Source of the DNA: Affinundibacterium amnicola
GTDB lineage: Bacteria; Pseudomonadota; Gammaproteobacteria; Burkholderiales; Burkholderiaceae_D
Direction: 5' to 3'
Assembly (NCBI RefSeq): GCF_014284275.1
Contig: NZ_JACOFU010000002.1
Location: 230,524 to 294,523, forward strand
Length of the DNA stretch: 64,000 nucleotides
A model generated the notes under the pieces. It was not told where the DNA came from. It did no database searches and saw nothing but the letters and a program-made list of their open reading frames with translations. Of the stretch, positions 40,058-47,421 are shown in pieces. The first letter of the stretch is position 1. Every line of letters begins with the position of its first letter. Made by a program: the position numbers and the translations under genes.

Positions 40058-40417
40058 GGGGTCGACCTGGTTTCGACAGGGGTTGCAAAGCAGAGCAGGG
40101 CATACCGAGGCCAGACTACCTCGTAAATACAATCTGAAATATATAACTGCAAACGATAACTCGTACGCATTAGCAGCTTAATTGCTCGCTAGCTCTTAAC
40201 CGCTTCTTCCCTAGGGCGGGCTGGTAACAGCTTAGAGTCATTTATAGGGAATCGTCTCAAGTTGGGTTACTTAGCTTTGGACTAAATAATAGGTAACTCG
40301 TTTTGCCGCAGCGTGTGCGTCCGCGTCGTCAAGATTAAATTAAATGGCAGCACTAAGTATGTAGAACTGTCTGTAGAGTGCTCTTGGACGCGGGTTCGAT
40401 TCCCGCCGACTCCACCA
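40058..40417 (+). ncRNA. ssrA: Transfer-messenger RNA (tmRNA)
   Basis: A one-piece tmRNA of 360 nt that rescues stalled ribosomes. The 5' end GGGGTCGACCTGG and the 3' end with T-loop GGGTTCGATTCCCG and terminal CCACCA region form the alanine-tRNA-like domain. The resume codon begins the tag reading frame at about 40139, encoding ANDNSYALAA then TAA. The last 30 nt are duplicated at 44207-44237 as an attachment-site repeat, so the gene was regenerated by the integrated element and is intact. Confidence 0.95.
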
Positions 40418-40418
40418 A
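40388..40418 (+). repeat. Left attachment repeat (attL) in ssrA 3' end
   Basis: These 31 bp, covering the T-arm and acceptor end of tmRNA, recur exactly at 44207-44237 in the same orientation. The sequence outside the repeat differs on both sides. Confidence 0.92.
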
Positions 40419-40491
40419 TTTTTTATTTAAAATCAATGAGTTAGAAATTACGGTTGTCATTAAAATGGGGTGTTTTGGGGCTGTTTAGGGC

Positions 40492-40517
40492 TTGGAATGA
40501 CAACATAATGACAGCAT
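40492..40517 (+). repeat. Putative integrase arm site, left copy
   Basis: This 26-bp sequence contains GGAATGACA followed by AATGACAGCAT. It matches 44149-44174 with two mismatches. It lies 74 bp inside the left attachment repeat. Confidence 0.65.
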
Positions 40518-40519
40518 TT

Positions 40520-40558
40520 AAAAACCGCACGGTGAACTATTCACTCTGCGGTTTTTTA
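40520..40558 (+). terminator. Element-borne terminator now serving ssrA
   Basis: AAAACCGCA pairs with TGCGGTTTT around an inner GTGAA/TTCAC pairing, followed by T residues. It is the first terminator downstream of ssrA and lies inside the integrated element. Confidence 0.8.
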
Positions 40559-40615
40559 TTTTCGTCGTCCAAAATAACCCACTTAAAAATATAAACAAAA
40601 AAGTTTAGAAAAAGC

Positions 40616-40644
40616 TTGCAAACATAAACAAAAATGTTTATACT
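40616..40644 (+). promoter_or_regulatory. hicAB promoter with overlapping operator
   Basis: TTGCAA and TATACT are spaced by 17 bp. An inverted repeat, ATAAACA-aaaa-TGTTTAT (40624-40641), lies across the spacer and the start of the -10. That position would allow direct repression, presumably by the HTH domain of HicB. Confidence 0.75.
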
Positions 40645-40675
40645 GTCTTCATCGTAAACAACACAAGGGGGTACG

Positions 40676-40852
40676 GTGAAACAAAGTGAGTTTGTAAGGT
40701 GGCTGCGAAAACAAGGTGTAGAAATTAAGAATGGAACCAAACACTTAAAACTCTACGCAAACGGTAAGCAGTCAACCCTAAACAGGCATCCATCAGAAGA
40801 GTTAGGAACCGGATTGGTGGAAGCGATTAAAAAACAACTTGGGCTTAAATAG
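40676..40852 (+). CDS. hicA: HicA-family toxin (mRNA interferase)
   Basis: This 58-residue ORF uses a GTG start directly after an AAGGGGG ribosome site. HicA toxins are small dsRBD-fold ribonucleases. The protein begins MKQSEFVRWLRKQGVEIKNG and has the family pattern of a central catalytic His (GTKHLKLY) followed by RHPSEELGTGLVEAIKKQLGL. The antitoxin gene hicB starts 61 bp downstream. Because of the GTG start and short length it is easily overlooked. Toxin activity is inferred from family membership. Confidence 0.88.
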   Translation: MKQSEFVRWLRKQGVEIKNGTKHLKLYANGKQSTLNRHPSEELGTGLVEAIKKQLGLK

Positions 40853-40913
40853 GAGCGCCCCCGAAAGGGGGTTAGAGCCTTACCCCACAATTCCCTATGT
40901 AAAGGAACTGAAA

Positions 40914-41330
40914 ATGCAATATCCTGCTTTATTTACCCGCGATGAATTGGGCTTAATTACTGTAACTTTCCGCGATATACCGGAGGCGTTGACGCAAGGA
41001 CGCGACGAGATCGAGGCAAAAGAGAACGCCCAGGACGCGTTAATCACAGCAATGGAGTTTTATTTTGAGGATCGACGGTCGGTCCCTACCCCATCCGGTA
41101 GGTGCACCGGCGAAGTTTTAATTCCCTTGCCGTTCTCAATTTCAGTGAAAGTTGCGTTGCTTAATGAAATGATTGCACAAGGCGTGTCGGCAGCAGAACT
41201 TGCGCGCCGGTTGGAGTCATCGCCCCAAAACGTGAACCGGATCATGAAACTTGACCATGCGACAAAAATCGACACCCTCGATAGTGCATTCAAACAACTA
41301 GGTAAATCACTCGACTTTGTTGTTGCGTAA
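40914..41330 (+). CDS. hicB: HicB-family antitoxin with HTH domain
   Basis: A 138-residue protein with an N-terminal HicB RNase H-like fold (MQYPALFTRDELGLITVTFRDIPEALTQG) that binds HicA. The C-terminal helix-turn-helix (ISVKVALLNEMIAQGVSAAELARRLESS) would bind the operator upstream of hicA. The ATG at 40914 follows AAAGGA. Its end overlaps the convergent Rz gene on the other strand by 24 bp, so the toxin-antitoxin module is packed directly against the lysis genes. Confidence 0.9.
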   Translation: MQYPALFTRDELGLITVTFRDIPEALTQGRDEIEAKENAQDALITAMEFYFEDRRSVPTPSGRCTGEVLIPLPFSISVKVALLNEMIAQGVSAAELARRLESSPQNVNRIMKLDHATKIDTLDSAFKQLGKSLDFVVA

Positions 41331-41825
41331 CTTATCAAGCATCGACTTTACTTCGTTGTATTGGTCGATACAGAGGTTGGTTCGTCGCACTTCTTTGTTA
41401 GCATCGGCTGCGATGTCGATAAGATCGAGAACAGTCTCCGGCAATAGTTCGGCTCGCGCTTGACCATTGTCGGGGACAAGGGTGAAATCTCCGGAAATGG
41501 GGTTTGCACTACACGAAGAGACTGGGACGAACACCCTGACAACGCGATTGCGCACATCAGAACGCATATTAGCGATATTGATTTTTGCATTTAATTCCAC
41601 CCTTTCGGCGTCGGTTTCTAATTCCTTGATCCGCTCTTTTGAATCGGACTGTGCTTTGTTGGTATCTGCGACAAGTTTGTTGTATTTTTCAGTGGCCGCG
41701 TTATTGAGTTTTATTTTTTCAAATTCGAACGCTTTTCCTGCGTGATACTCGCCAGCGAAATAGCCGAGTACGACGGCAACAGACACGCAGATCACATTTG
41801 TGACTAATTCATTCAACTTAGACAT
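41307..41825 (-). CDS. Phage i-spanin Rz
   Basis: A 172-residue inner-membrane spanin. A single N-terminal membrane segment (about residues 9-26, VTNVICVSVAVVLGYFAG) is followed by a long charged coiled coil (KLNNAATEKYNKLVADTNKAQ to RVELNAKINIA) and a C-terminal periplasmic domain. Spanins fuse inner and outer membranes in the last step of phage lysis. The start overlaps the lysozyme stop by 13 bp, and the o-spanin Rz1 is nested in the +1 frame. Confidence 0.88.
   Translation of the reverse strand: MSKLNELVTNVICVSVAVVLGYFAGEYHAGKAFEFEKIKLNNAATEKYNKLVADTNKAQSDSKERIKELETDAERVELNAKINIANMRSDVRNRVVRVFVPVSSCSANPISGDFTLVPDNGQARAELLPETVLDLIDIAADANKEVRRTNLCIDQYNEVKSMLDKLRNNKVE
41348..41590 (-). CDS. 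Phage o-spanin Rz1, nested in Rz
   Basis: An 80-residue lipoprotein lying entirely inside the Rz gene in the +1 frame, as in lambda. The signal peptide MQKSISLICVLMCAIALSGC ends in a lipobox (LSGC) with the acylated Cys at residue 20. The mature part begins SSQ and contains the Pro-rich stretch TPFPEISPLSP expected of Rz1. The ATG at 41590 follows GGGTGGAA. It would sit in the outer membrane and bind Rz. This is a real gene in spite of full overlap. Confidence 0.87.
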   Translation of the reverse strand: MQKSISLICVLMCAIALSGCSSQSLRVVQTPFPEISPLSPTMVKREPNYCRRLFSILSTSQPMLTKKCDEPTSVSTNTTK

Positions 41826-42286
41826 ACCGCCCTTTCAATTCTTCGCCGTTCCACCAACCCCGCGAGTGCTTTACCGGCGGCGTAAATCCAACGTGACATT
41901 TGATTACACGAACCGACTTTGTCACCGGTGTTCGCCAATTTGACCAACGTAGATTCGCAAAATTTCTTTTTACCGACGTTGTACGAGAACGATATGTAAG
42001 CGACTGTTTGCCCCAAACTCATAGGGACTTTGACACAATCGATGTCGTCCGCATGTTTTAGTAAGTCTGCATATAGCTGATCTTCACATTGCGCCTTGGT
42101 GAACTTCTGCCCTAGTTTCAGTTCTGGTCCGGTGTGGCCGTAGCAGGAAGTCAAAATGCCGATGGGGTCCTTATACGTGCGGAAAACACCACCCTCCAAC
42201 ATCATCACCATAGGGACTAGCATCGCTACGGCGGTGGCGCCAATCTTTTTTATAAGCTGTTCTTTATATGTCGAACCGTCGCTCAT
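41813..42286 (-). CDS. Phage endolysin, T4-type lysozyme (GH24)
   Basis: A 157-residue muramidase. The catalytic Glu31, Asp40 and Thr46 in MLEGG, YKDP and ILTSCYGHT have exactly the 9- and 6-residue spacing of T4 lysozyme (E11/D20/T26). Before them lies a hydrophobic segment (about residues 14-30), suggesting a signal-arrest-release endolysin exported by Sec. Several cysteines may form activating disulphides, as in phage P21 Lyz. It overlaps the holin-like gene by 4 bp upstream and Rz by 13 bp downstream. Confidence 0.92.
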   Translation of the reverse strand: MSDGSTYKEQLIKKIGATAVAMLVPMVMMLEGGVFRTYKDPIGILTSCYGHTGPELKLGQKFTKAQCEDQLYADLLKHADDIDCVKVPMSLGQTVAYISFSYNVGKKKFCESTLVKLANTGDKVGSCNQMSRWIYAAGKALAGLVERRRIERAVCLS

Positions 42287-42537
42287 TTTGGAGTTATCCC
42301 CGATTTGATCGTGATGTACAAAGCAATAATGGCGGTGAACGGAATTGCGAGCTTACCGATCCACGATAGGACTCGAAACGCACCTTTAAAATCGTGAAAA
42401 GTTTGAATTAGCTCTGCGGTGTTGTTCTCAATCCGCGAAGTTGCTTCGGAATTGATCTTTAACTCCTTTTGAAATTCATTCATTCGATCCCACATTTGGG
42501 GAAGCGTGGGTATCTGATTTCCGTAGTCGTCTTGCAT
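42283..42537 (-). CDS. Holin-like small membrane protein
   Basis: An 84-residue protein with an amphipathic, coiled-coil N-terminal half (MWDRMNEFQKELKINSEATSRIE) and one C-terminal membrane span (about residues 58-80). It resembles XhlA-type phage membrane proteins by layout. With a signal-arrest endolysin next to it, a pinholin-like role is plausible. The ATGA overlap with the lysozyme gene and the operon position are the main evidence; sequence alone does not prove holin function. Confidence 0.65.
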   Translation of the reverse strand: MQDDYGNQIPTLPQMWDRMNEFQKELKINSEATSRIENNTAELIQTFHDFKGAFRVLSWIGKLAIPFTAIIALYITIKSGITPK

Positions 42538-42547
42538 CGGCTTGTCC

Positions 42548-42769
42548 TTAAACGTCGATTATTTCGACCGATAGAGCCGGTGCAGCCCCCTCGATCACGT
42601 TATCTCTGACAAACACACTTGATCCTTGCGAAGCATTGCCACGCGCGAAAATGAAACCGCCTGTTGGCAATTGAATCGTGCATCCTCCAACCTGCGTCGA
42701 AACCACTACGCCGACGAGCAAAGGCGTTTTCGGCAGCAGGTCTTTGAAAATTGCGTACAGATTACTCAT
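42548..42769 (-). CDS. Small phage protein of unknown function
   Basis: A 73-residue protein without membrane span, beta-rich in prediction by eye (VGVVVSTQVGGCTIQLPTGGFIFARG, then VFVRDNVIEGAAP). The fold hint resembles small phage proteins near tail or lysis genes. It lies 10 bp upstream of the holin-like gene and is the first gene of the minus-strand lysis operon. I do not recognise a named family. Confidence 0.6.
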   Translation of the reverse strand: MSNLYAIFKDLLPKTPLLVGVVVSTQVGGCTIQLPTGGFIFARGNASQGSSVFVRDNVIEGAAPALSVEIIDV

Positions 42770-42817
42770 ATGATGTGATCGAAATTTGTTGTCTCACCGA
42801 GGGCAACGACACGTTAA

Positions 42818-43243
42818 GCCGAGACGACGAAGACCATCGCCGGTACTCGGGAAGTCAAGTTGCTCGATATGGCGCGTGATGCACTACTAAATCAGAAGCA
42901 ATATACATATTTAAAAAATAAAGAAGTATTTCAAAACACGGTGACGGGCGAACGGTGGACAGGTGATCAATCGATCCGCAAAACGATGTTCCAACCTGTG
43001 CTTAAACGCACCAAAGTTCGATATCGAAACCCCTACCAAACTCGCCACACTTACGCGTCAATGATGCTCTCAGCAGGTGAACACCCGATGTGGGTCGCTA
43101 AACAAATGGGACACCGCGACTGGACCATGATTGCGCGCATCTATGGTAAATGGATGCCCGACGCGGACAAATCGGCAGGTAGTAAAGCCGAGGCGATTTT
43201 TGGAAACAATACCACCGGCGATATAATTAAAAATTCAGGATAG
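42818..43243 (+). pseudogene. 5'-truncated tyrosine recombinase (integrase)
   Basis: Only the C-terminal about 140 residues of a phage integrase remain. The reading frame is closed upstream by a stop at 42815, and integrase-like sequence begins at TTKTIAGTREVKLLDMA without a start codon. The catalytic motifs RHTYASMMLSAGEHP, QMGHRDW and the Tyr in RIYGKW are present. The catalytic Arg of box I and the whole N-terminal DNA-binding part are missing, so the element can no longer excise by itself. It is 960 bp from attR. Confidence 0.85.
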
Positions 43244-43254
43244 AGGTATTGAAA

Positions 43255-43506
43255 ATGACAAATCTAGTTCTAACCAAAACAAAAGAAATTCTAAGCTTCT
43301 CAAAATGGTTTAGCGGCAAAGTCACCGTGCCAGGCGAACAGGCAATTTACAACGTGCGGCACCCGACAATCCAATACGAGACGGGTTACCAGTGTTGGAA
43401 CGGTGAATTTTGGGGACAATTCGAAACGACAATCGAAGACGCTTATATGAACAGGAAAACGAAGGATCCACATCAGAATTTAGATTGGCGTCTAATTTTA
43501 AGGTAA
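43255..43506 (+). CDS. Hypothetical small protein
   Basis: An 83-residue protein starting at 43255 after an AGAGG ribosome site. It is rich in aromatic residues (SKWFSGKVTVPGEQAIYN, YQCWNGEFWGQF) and ends LDWRLILR. No signal peptide or membrane span. It follows the integrase remnant by 11 bp and overlaps the end of the opposing gene by 9 bp. I do not recognise its family. Its intact frame and ribosome site suggest it is real. Confidence 0.6.
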   Translation: MTNLVLTKTKEILSFSKWFSGKVTVPGEQAIYNVRHPTIQYETGYQCWNGEFWGQFETTIEDAYMNRKTKDPHQNLDWRLILR

Positions 43507-44058
43507 ATTTGGTATAGGGTCGGTCATCTTGGCCGCTTCAATGTCGGTACCCGCAAAGAGAAGCTTTGACTCGTCGGCATTCATCAAACAGGCGTAAGCG
43601 GTCGGTCCGGCGAATGCTCCAAAAGAGTTTTTCGCATTGATATCAACCCAATAATAACGAACCAACTCACCTTTGATCGTGTCGGGCGCACCCCGAACGG
43701 CTTTCAATATCTTTGCGCTATGCGGGTCTTTCAATCCCGACTTTAGACTCGCTACACATTGCAAAATAGCGGCGTTCTTGACGGAAACTTTGACAGGATT
43801 GTCGGGTAAGCACGGTTTCAAAGATTTATCGTTGTAAGAGCAATTATAAAATTTAAGTCTTGATTCTGGCGACGACGAGGCCTGTGTAACGGGTTTCGGG
43901 GGCGGTGGTATAATTAATTTTTGAGGATTAAGGTCAACTGAGCTTTTCGGACAAGGTTGATCACCGACTGTAATCTTACCGTCCTTCTCACATTTATAAA
44001 GCTGTGCACTGGCCGAAGTGGATACCACCAACAGTACGGCGAAAACTAATTTACTCAT
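43498..44058 (-). CDS. Exported protein with DUF4124-like N-terminus
   Basis: A 186-residue protein with a signal peptide (MSKLVFAVLLVVSTSASA), followed directly by QLYKCEKDGKITVGDQPCP, which resembles the DUF4124 motif. A Pro-rich linker (PPPPKPVTQ) and a C-terminal domain with four cysteines follow. The start at 44058 was chosen for the signal peptide; the upstream extension is not signal-like. It lies at the right end of the integrated element, next to attR, and may be a cargo gene of unknown function. Confidence 0.7.
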   Translation of the reverse strand: MSKLVFAVLLVVSTSASAQLYKCEKDGKITVGDQPCPKSSVDLNPQKLIIPPPPKPVTQASSSPESRLKFYNCSYNDKSLKPCLPDNPVKVSVKNAAILQCVASLKSGLKDPHSAKILKAVRGAPDTIKGELVRYYWVDINAKNSFGAFAGPTAYACLMNADESKLLFAGTDIEAAKMTDPIPNLP

Positions 44059-44148
44059 ATCGCAAACCCATAACAATTGACTTTGAATGATCGCATTTTT
44101 ACACGCAGATCGCAAACAATCATCGGTTAAATGTAAGGGGTTACACAA

Positions 44149-44174
44149 TTGGAATGACAGCAAAATGACAGCAT
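44149..44174 (+). repeat. Putative integrase arm site, right copy
   Basis: This 26-bp sequence matches 40492-40517 with two mismatches and has the same orientation. It lies 32 bp inside the right attachment repeat. Confidence 0.65.
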
Positions 44175-44206
44175 CCCTCTTGAAACCCGCACAAACATTG
44201 ACCACA

Positions 44207-44237
44207 ACGCGGGTTCGATTCCCGCCGACTCCACCAA
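44207..44237 (+). repeat. Right attachment repeat (attR)
   Basis: An exact 31-bp copy of the ssrA 3' end (see 40388-40418). It has T-arm and CCACCA sequence but no tmRNA body before it. Confidence 0.92.
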
Positions 44238-44241
44238 GATT

Positions 44242-44273
44242 AAAATCCCAACCATCATCGGTTGGGATTTTTT
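44242..44273 (+). terminator. Displaced original ssrA terminator
   Basis: AAAATCCCAACC pairs with GGTTGGGATTTT around ATCATC, with further T residues. It lies 4 bp past attR, the position a tmRNA terminator would have had before insertion. Confidence 0.85.
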
Positions 44274-44434
44274 ATGCGCTGAATATTCTTGCTAAGCACT
44301 TGAAAATGCTTTTTAATAAGAACCGCTCAAAAATTCTTTCGCTTTCTGATATGACACATCGCTGTTGACAGTGTATAGAGTAAAAAAACAAGTAAAAAAC
44401 AGCGCAAGGGCTGTATCTATAGAAGGAGCAAACG

Positions 44435-45040
44435 ATGATTTTGCCCAATAAGTTGCACATCACCAATCAGCTTGAACTCAATAAAATCGAAGAAAAGATC
44501 AGCAAACAAAAAGCCAAACAATTATTTGAAAGCGGGGACATCAACCGCATAGAAGTTGGCACCTTCAATGGATTGGCTCAGATTCACGCTTATTTGTTTA
44601 GCGAGATTTATGATTTTGCTGGGAAATTACGCGACGTCAATATCGCCAAAGGAAATTTTCGCTTTGCGCCACTGATGTATCTGGAAACATCTTTAGTGCA
44701 CATCAGCAAAATGCCGCAAAGCAGCTTCGACCGAATCATTGAGAAATACGTCGAAATGAATATCGCCCACCCTTTTCGTGAAGGCAATGGTCGCGCCACA
44801 AGAATATGGTTAGATTTGATCCTAAAAAAAGAGATCAAACGCGTCATTGACTGGAATGCGGTGGACAAATCTGATTACCTATCCGCAATGGAGCGCAGTG
44901 TGGTGAAAGATGTCGAGATAAAACACCTTCTACAACCCGCCCTCACCGACCGAATCGATGATCGCGCCGTGTTTATGAAAGGTATTGATATTAGCTATTA
45001 CTACGAAGGTTATAGCGAATTCAATATTGAGGATTTGTAA
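44435..45040 (+). CDS. Class III Fic-domain AMP transferase
   Basis: A 201-residue Fic enzyme, which would transfer AMP from ATP to target proteins. The core motif HPFREGNGR (residues 112-120) contains the catalytic His and the anion-binding Arg. A C-terminal helix carries SYYYEG (Ser187 to Glu191), the (S/T)xxxE(G/N) inhibitory motif, so this is a self-inhibited class III Fic like that of Neisseria meningitidis. No antitoxin gene is therefore needed. It has a strong ribosome site (GAAGGAG) and stands alone just outside attR. DNA gyrase and topoisomerase IV are known targets of class III relatives; the target here is unknown. Confidence 0.9.
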   Translation: MILPNKLHITNQLELNKIEEKISKQKAKQLFESGDINRIEVGTFNGLAQIHAYLFSEIYDFAGKLRDVNIAKGNFRFAPLMYLETSLVHISKMPQSSFDRIIEKYVEMNIAHPFREGNGRATRIWLDLILKKEIKRVIDWNAVDKSDYLSAMERSVVKDVEIKHLLQPALTDRIDDRAVFMKGIDISYYYEGYSEFNIEDL

Positions 45041-45210
45041 GCTACAGGCCAAACCCTACGCAGCAATTGATAAAAATTCCTTCAATATTCGCACTGACAT
45101 TTTCTCTAAAAAAGTTAACTTGCGGAAGGGCTTACATCTTCAAGCGTGCACGCATGCTGGGCGCACATTAAAAAACCAACCAATTCATCGGGTGGCTTTT
45201 TGCTTGCATA

Positions 45211-47421
45211 CTAATTTGCTTCAAATGAATTTAAAAAAGCCTCGATCTCTGTTGCATTTTCATTGCCCGGCGTACTTTCTACCATCAACATAAACAAATC
45301 GGCTTTGGCAAACAGGAAGCGATAATTTTGATACGATCCATTCGATATCTTGACGCGAAGCTCGCGTGCAGCTACACCATTGACTCTCAGTTTGTTCTCT
45401 GAAATGAGCTGCACCCCATTGCTTTGCATCGTGGCATCACTAAATCTATCCAGCACTTGAGATTTATCTGCGGGTATAGTCTGAAAACTCATGCGCTGCA
45501 CCACATATTTATGCGTGAAACTATCTACGCTATAAATTTGAACGCCACTCAAGCCACTATTCTTACCCAAATTTGTTAAATTATCTTCTTGCGGCGCTTT
45601 AGGAAAATTAATCGAAAAGCTCTGATCTTTTGGCGTAAATCCATATCCGCTTTGATTTAAGTTAGTAGAACCAGCCGAAAATTCTGCATTTTTTGCTTTG
45701 TACGCCTTATAGTAACTAGCGTTTCCAAACACCGTCAAAATAATAAGTAACACCGCACTGATCGTGATCGCTTTCGAATTGGGTGGGCAAGGCGAACCGT
45801 AGGCATTGTTATCTGAACTACCTGGCAAAAACCATAAAGCCAAAAAGCCAATTATCCAAGTGATCGAGCTAAAAATTATCAATTCAGGTCGACCAAGCAC
45901 ACCCGCCAAAAACGGAAACAGACAAGGCAGCAATATCCATTTTCCACTTAAATTTAAATCATGTAAGCGCAGCACTAAAGGTCGTAATTGCATCACAAAG
46001 ATGACAACGCCCACCATCACCAGCAAGACAATTTTGTTTTCGAGCGACTCGACTCCGGCAACCGCCATACCGATCATCAACACCATCAGCGGCAAGATCG
46101 CCATAAATGAATACACAATAAACCGCAAGCGACCTAGGCGACCAGAAAACGACAAAGAAAACATTGCAGGTGCCGAGTCAAGCGAGCTTTCATAATCAAC
46201 AGTACCGCTACGTGTAAAGTTTTTTGTCGCGCCATTATTATCAAACTCTGGCAATGGCTCATTGAGATCGACTTTCTCTAACAACCAACGAAACACACTA
46301 CGCTGTTTCTCAAAAGCCTGAGCTTTAGCGCGTATGCAAATCGCAATAACACTACTAGCAGTGCGGTAACAGCAAATCAAATAAATACTGTCTTCGTCAT
46401 CCCCAGAAAAACGACCGCGAAACTCCGTCGCCATCGCTTGAATTTTGCCACGCCAACTGGTGCCACTTACTGCATAACTCTCACCCATTTGCTTCAAATA
46501 GGGCATCTCTTGCGTAACATGAGGTAATCGTTGTGCCATCCATGTTTCTAAGGAGGTATTGTCTCTTAACAGTCCACTCACCTCGACGATAGTTTTTGTC
46601 TCAGCATCGGTCAGCTTCAATGACTTTTTGTTTTTTACTTCACGCCATTTGGTCGGCACATACATCTCTAAACCTAATGCCTCCAGCAACACTTCGCGCG
46701 GCTTCAATTCAGCGATATCGGGAATGCTCGTAGTACGAGCCGCCGCTGGAGTCACGTTTTGATTTTCCAGAGACAACCCAGATTTTCGCTCTACATTGGA
46801 TATCGCAGAACCTGAACTCCTAATTTCCATTGCCGCCTGCGCCTTACCCAAATCAGGCTCGGATAACTGAAATTGCCTACTTGATGACGCTGACGCTACG
46901 TGTGTAGATGCAGCCAAACCAGCATTGCGGCTCACAGAATCTTGGGTGCTTGGCGTGTTTTTCTCACTGACGTTGGCCTGCGCCTTCTGCACCTCGACAC
47001 TCATCTGTTTTTTCTGGGCGGCCTCTAAAGAAGCTTGTAAACTTTTTCTAAGCCACTCTACCCTAGTCGCTGCGACTTCTAAAGTGCGCCCATTCAATAC
47101 CAAAGAAATAGCAGCACCAGCGGGAACACGCTTAACGATATCAGCACCCGACAAACTAATAATTTCAAACGATCCGGCAACTTGCAATCTATCCCTCTGT
47201 TCAGCGACCTGCACTGATTTATCTGCTTTGTCTGGATGATGGCTTAACCATAAATCGAAGCCAGTGGCCGACTCTGCCGCATGTCTGACGATAGAAACAT
47301 AAAATCGCGTCTTAACAAAACGCGACCACAAAGGCTTAAAGTTACCGGAAGCTTGAGCTGCTTCGACGATTTGTTCGAAGCTCTCTGACAGTGAGGGAAA
47401 TGCCGTATTTGAAGTCGTCAT
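45211..47421 (-). CDS. Multi-domain DUF805 membrane protein
   Basis: A 736-residue protein. The N-terminus (residues about 5-140) resembles an SseB-type domain (FPSLSESFEQIVEAAQASG ... YVSIVRHAAESATGFDLWLS). A low-complexity Ser/Gln-rich linker and a second soluble domain (about 255-400) follow. A DUF805 four-span membrane domain comes next (FSGRLGRLRFIVYSFMAIL ... LVLRLHDLNLSGKW), then one more span and a periplasmic domain of about 150 residues. The start at 47421 is the first ATG; an upstream TTG would create a lipoprotein-like signal but has no support. Function unknown. Confidence 0.75.
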   Translation of the reverse strand: MTTSNTAFPSLSESFEQIVEAAQASGNFKPLWSRFVKTRFYVSIVRHAAESATGFDLWLSHHPDKADKSVQVAEQRDRLQVAGSFEIISLSGADIVKRVPAGAAISLVLNGRTLEVAATRVEWLRKSLQASLEAAQKKQMSVEVQKAQANVSEKNTPSTQDSVSRNAGLAASTHVASASSSRQFQLSEPDLGKAQAAMEIRSSGSAISNVERKSGLSLENQNVTPAAARTTSIPDIAELKPREVLLEALGLEMYVPTKWREVKNKKSLKLTDAETKTIVEVSGLLRDNTSLETWMAQRLPHVTQEMPYLKQMGESYAVSGTSWRGKIQAMATEFRGRFSGDDEDSIYLICCYRTASSVIAICIRAKAQAFEKQRSVFRWLLEKVDLNEPLPEFDNNGATKNFTRSGTVDYESSLDSAPAMFSLSFSGRLGRLRFIVYSFMAILPLMVLMIGMAVAGVESLENKIVLLVMVGVVIFVMQLRPLVLRLHDLNLSGKWILLPCLFPFLAGVLGRPELIIFSSITWIIGFLALWFLPGSSDNNAYGSPCPPNSKAITISAVLLIILTVFGNASYYKAYKAKNAEFSAGSTNLNQSGYGFTPKDQSFSINFPKAPQEDNLTNLGKNSGLSGVQIYSVDSFTHKYVVQRMSFQTIPADKSQVLDRFSDATMQSNGVQLISENKLRVNGVAARELRVKISNGSYQNYRFLFAKADLFMLMVESTPGNENATEIEAFLNSFEAN

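Larger units (their letters stand above)
40388..44237 (+). mobile_element. tmRNA-integrated prophage remnant or satellite, 3.8 kb
   Basis: The element is bounded by 31-bp direct repeats of the ssrA 3' end. Just inside each repeat is a 26-bp related sequence (40492 and 44149) that may be integrase arm sites. Contents in order: terminator, hicA-hicB, a minus-strand lysis cassette (Rz/Rz1, lysozyme, holin-like, small unknown), a 5'-truncated integrase and two small unknown genes. No capsid, tail, replication or packaging genes are present. It therefore looks like a deletion remnant of a prophage, though a minimal satellite cannot be excluded. Confidence 0.88.

Noticed and set aside
44207..44237. 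tRNA-like T-arm and CCA end as a tRNA gene
   Set aside because: Only the 31-bp tmRNA 3' end is present, without acceptor 5' strand, D-arm or anticodon arm; it is an attachment repeat.
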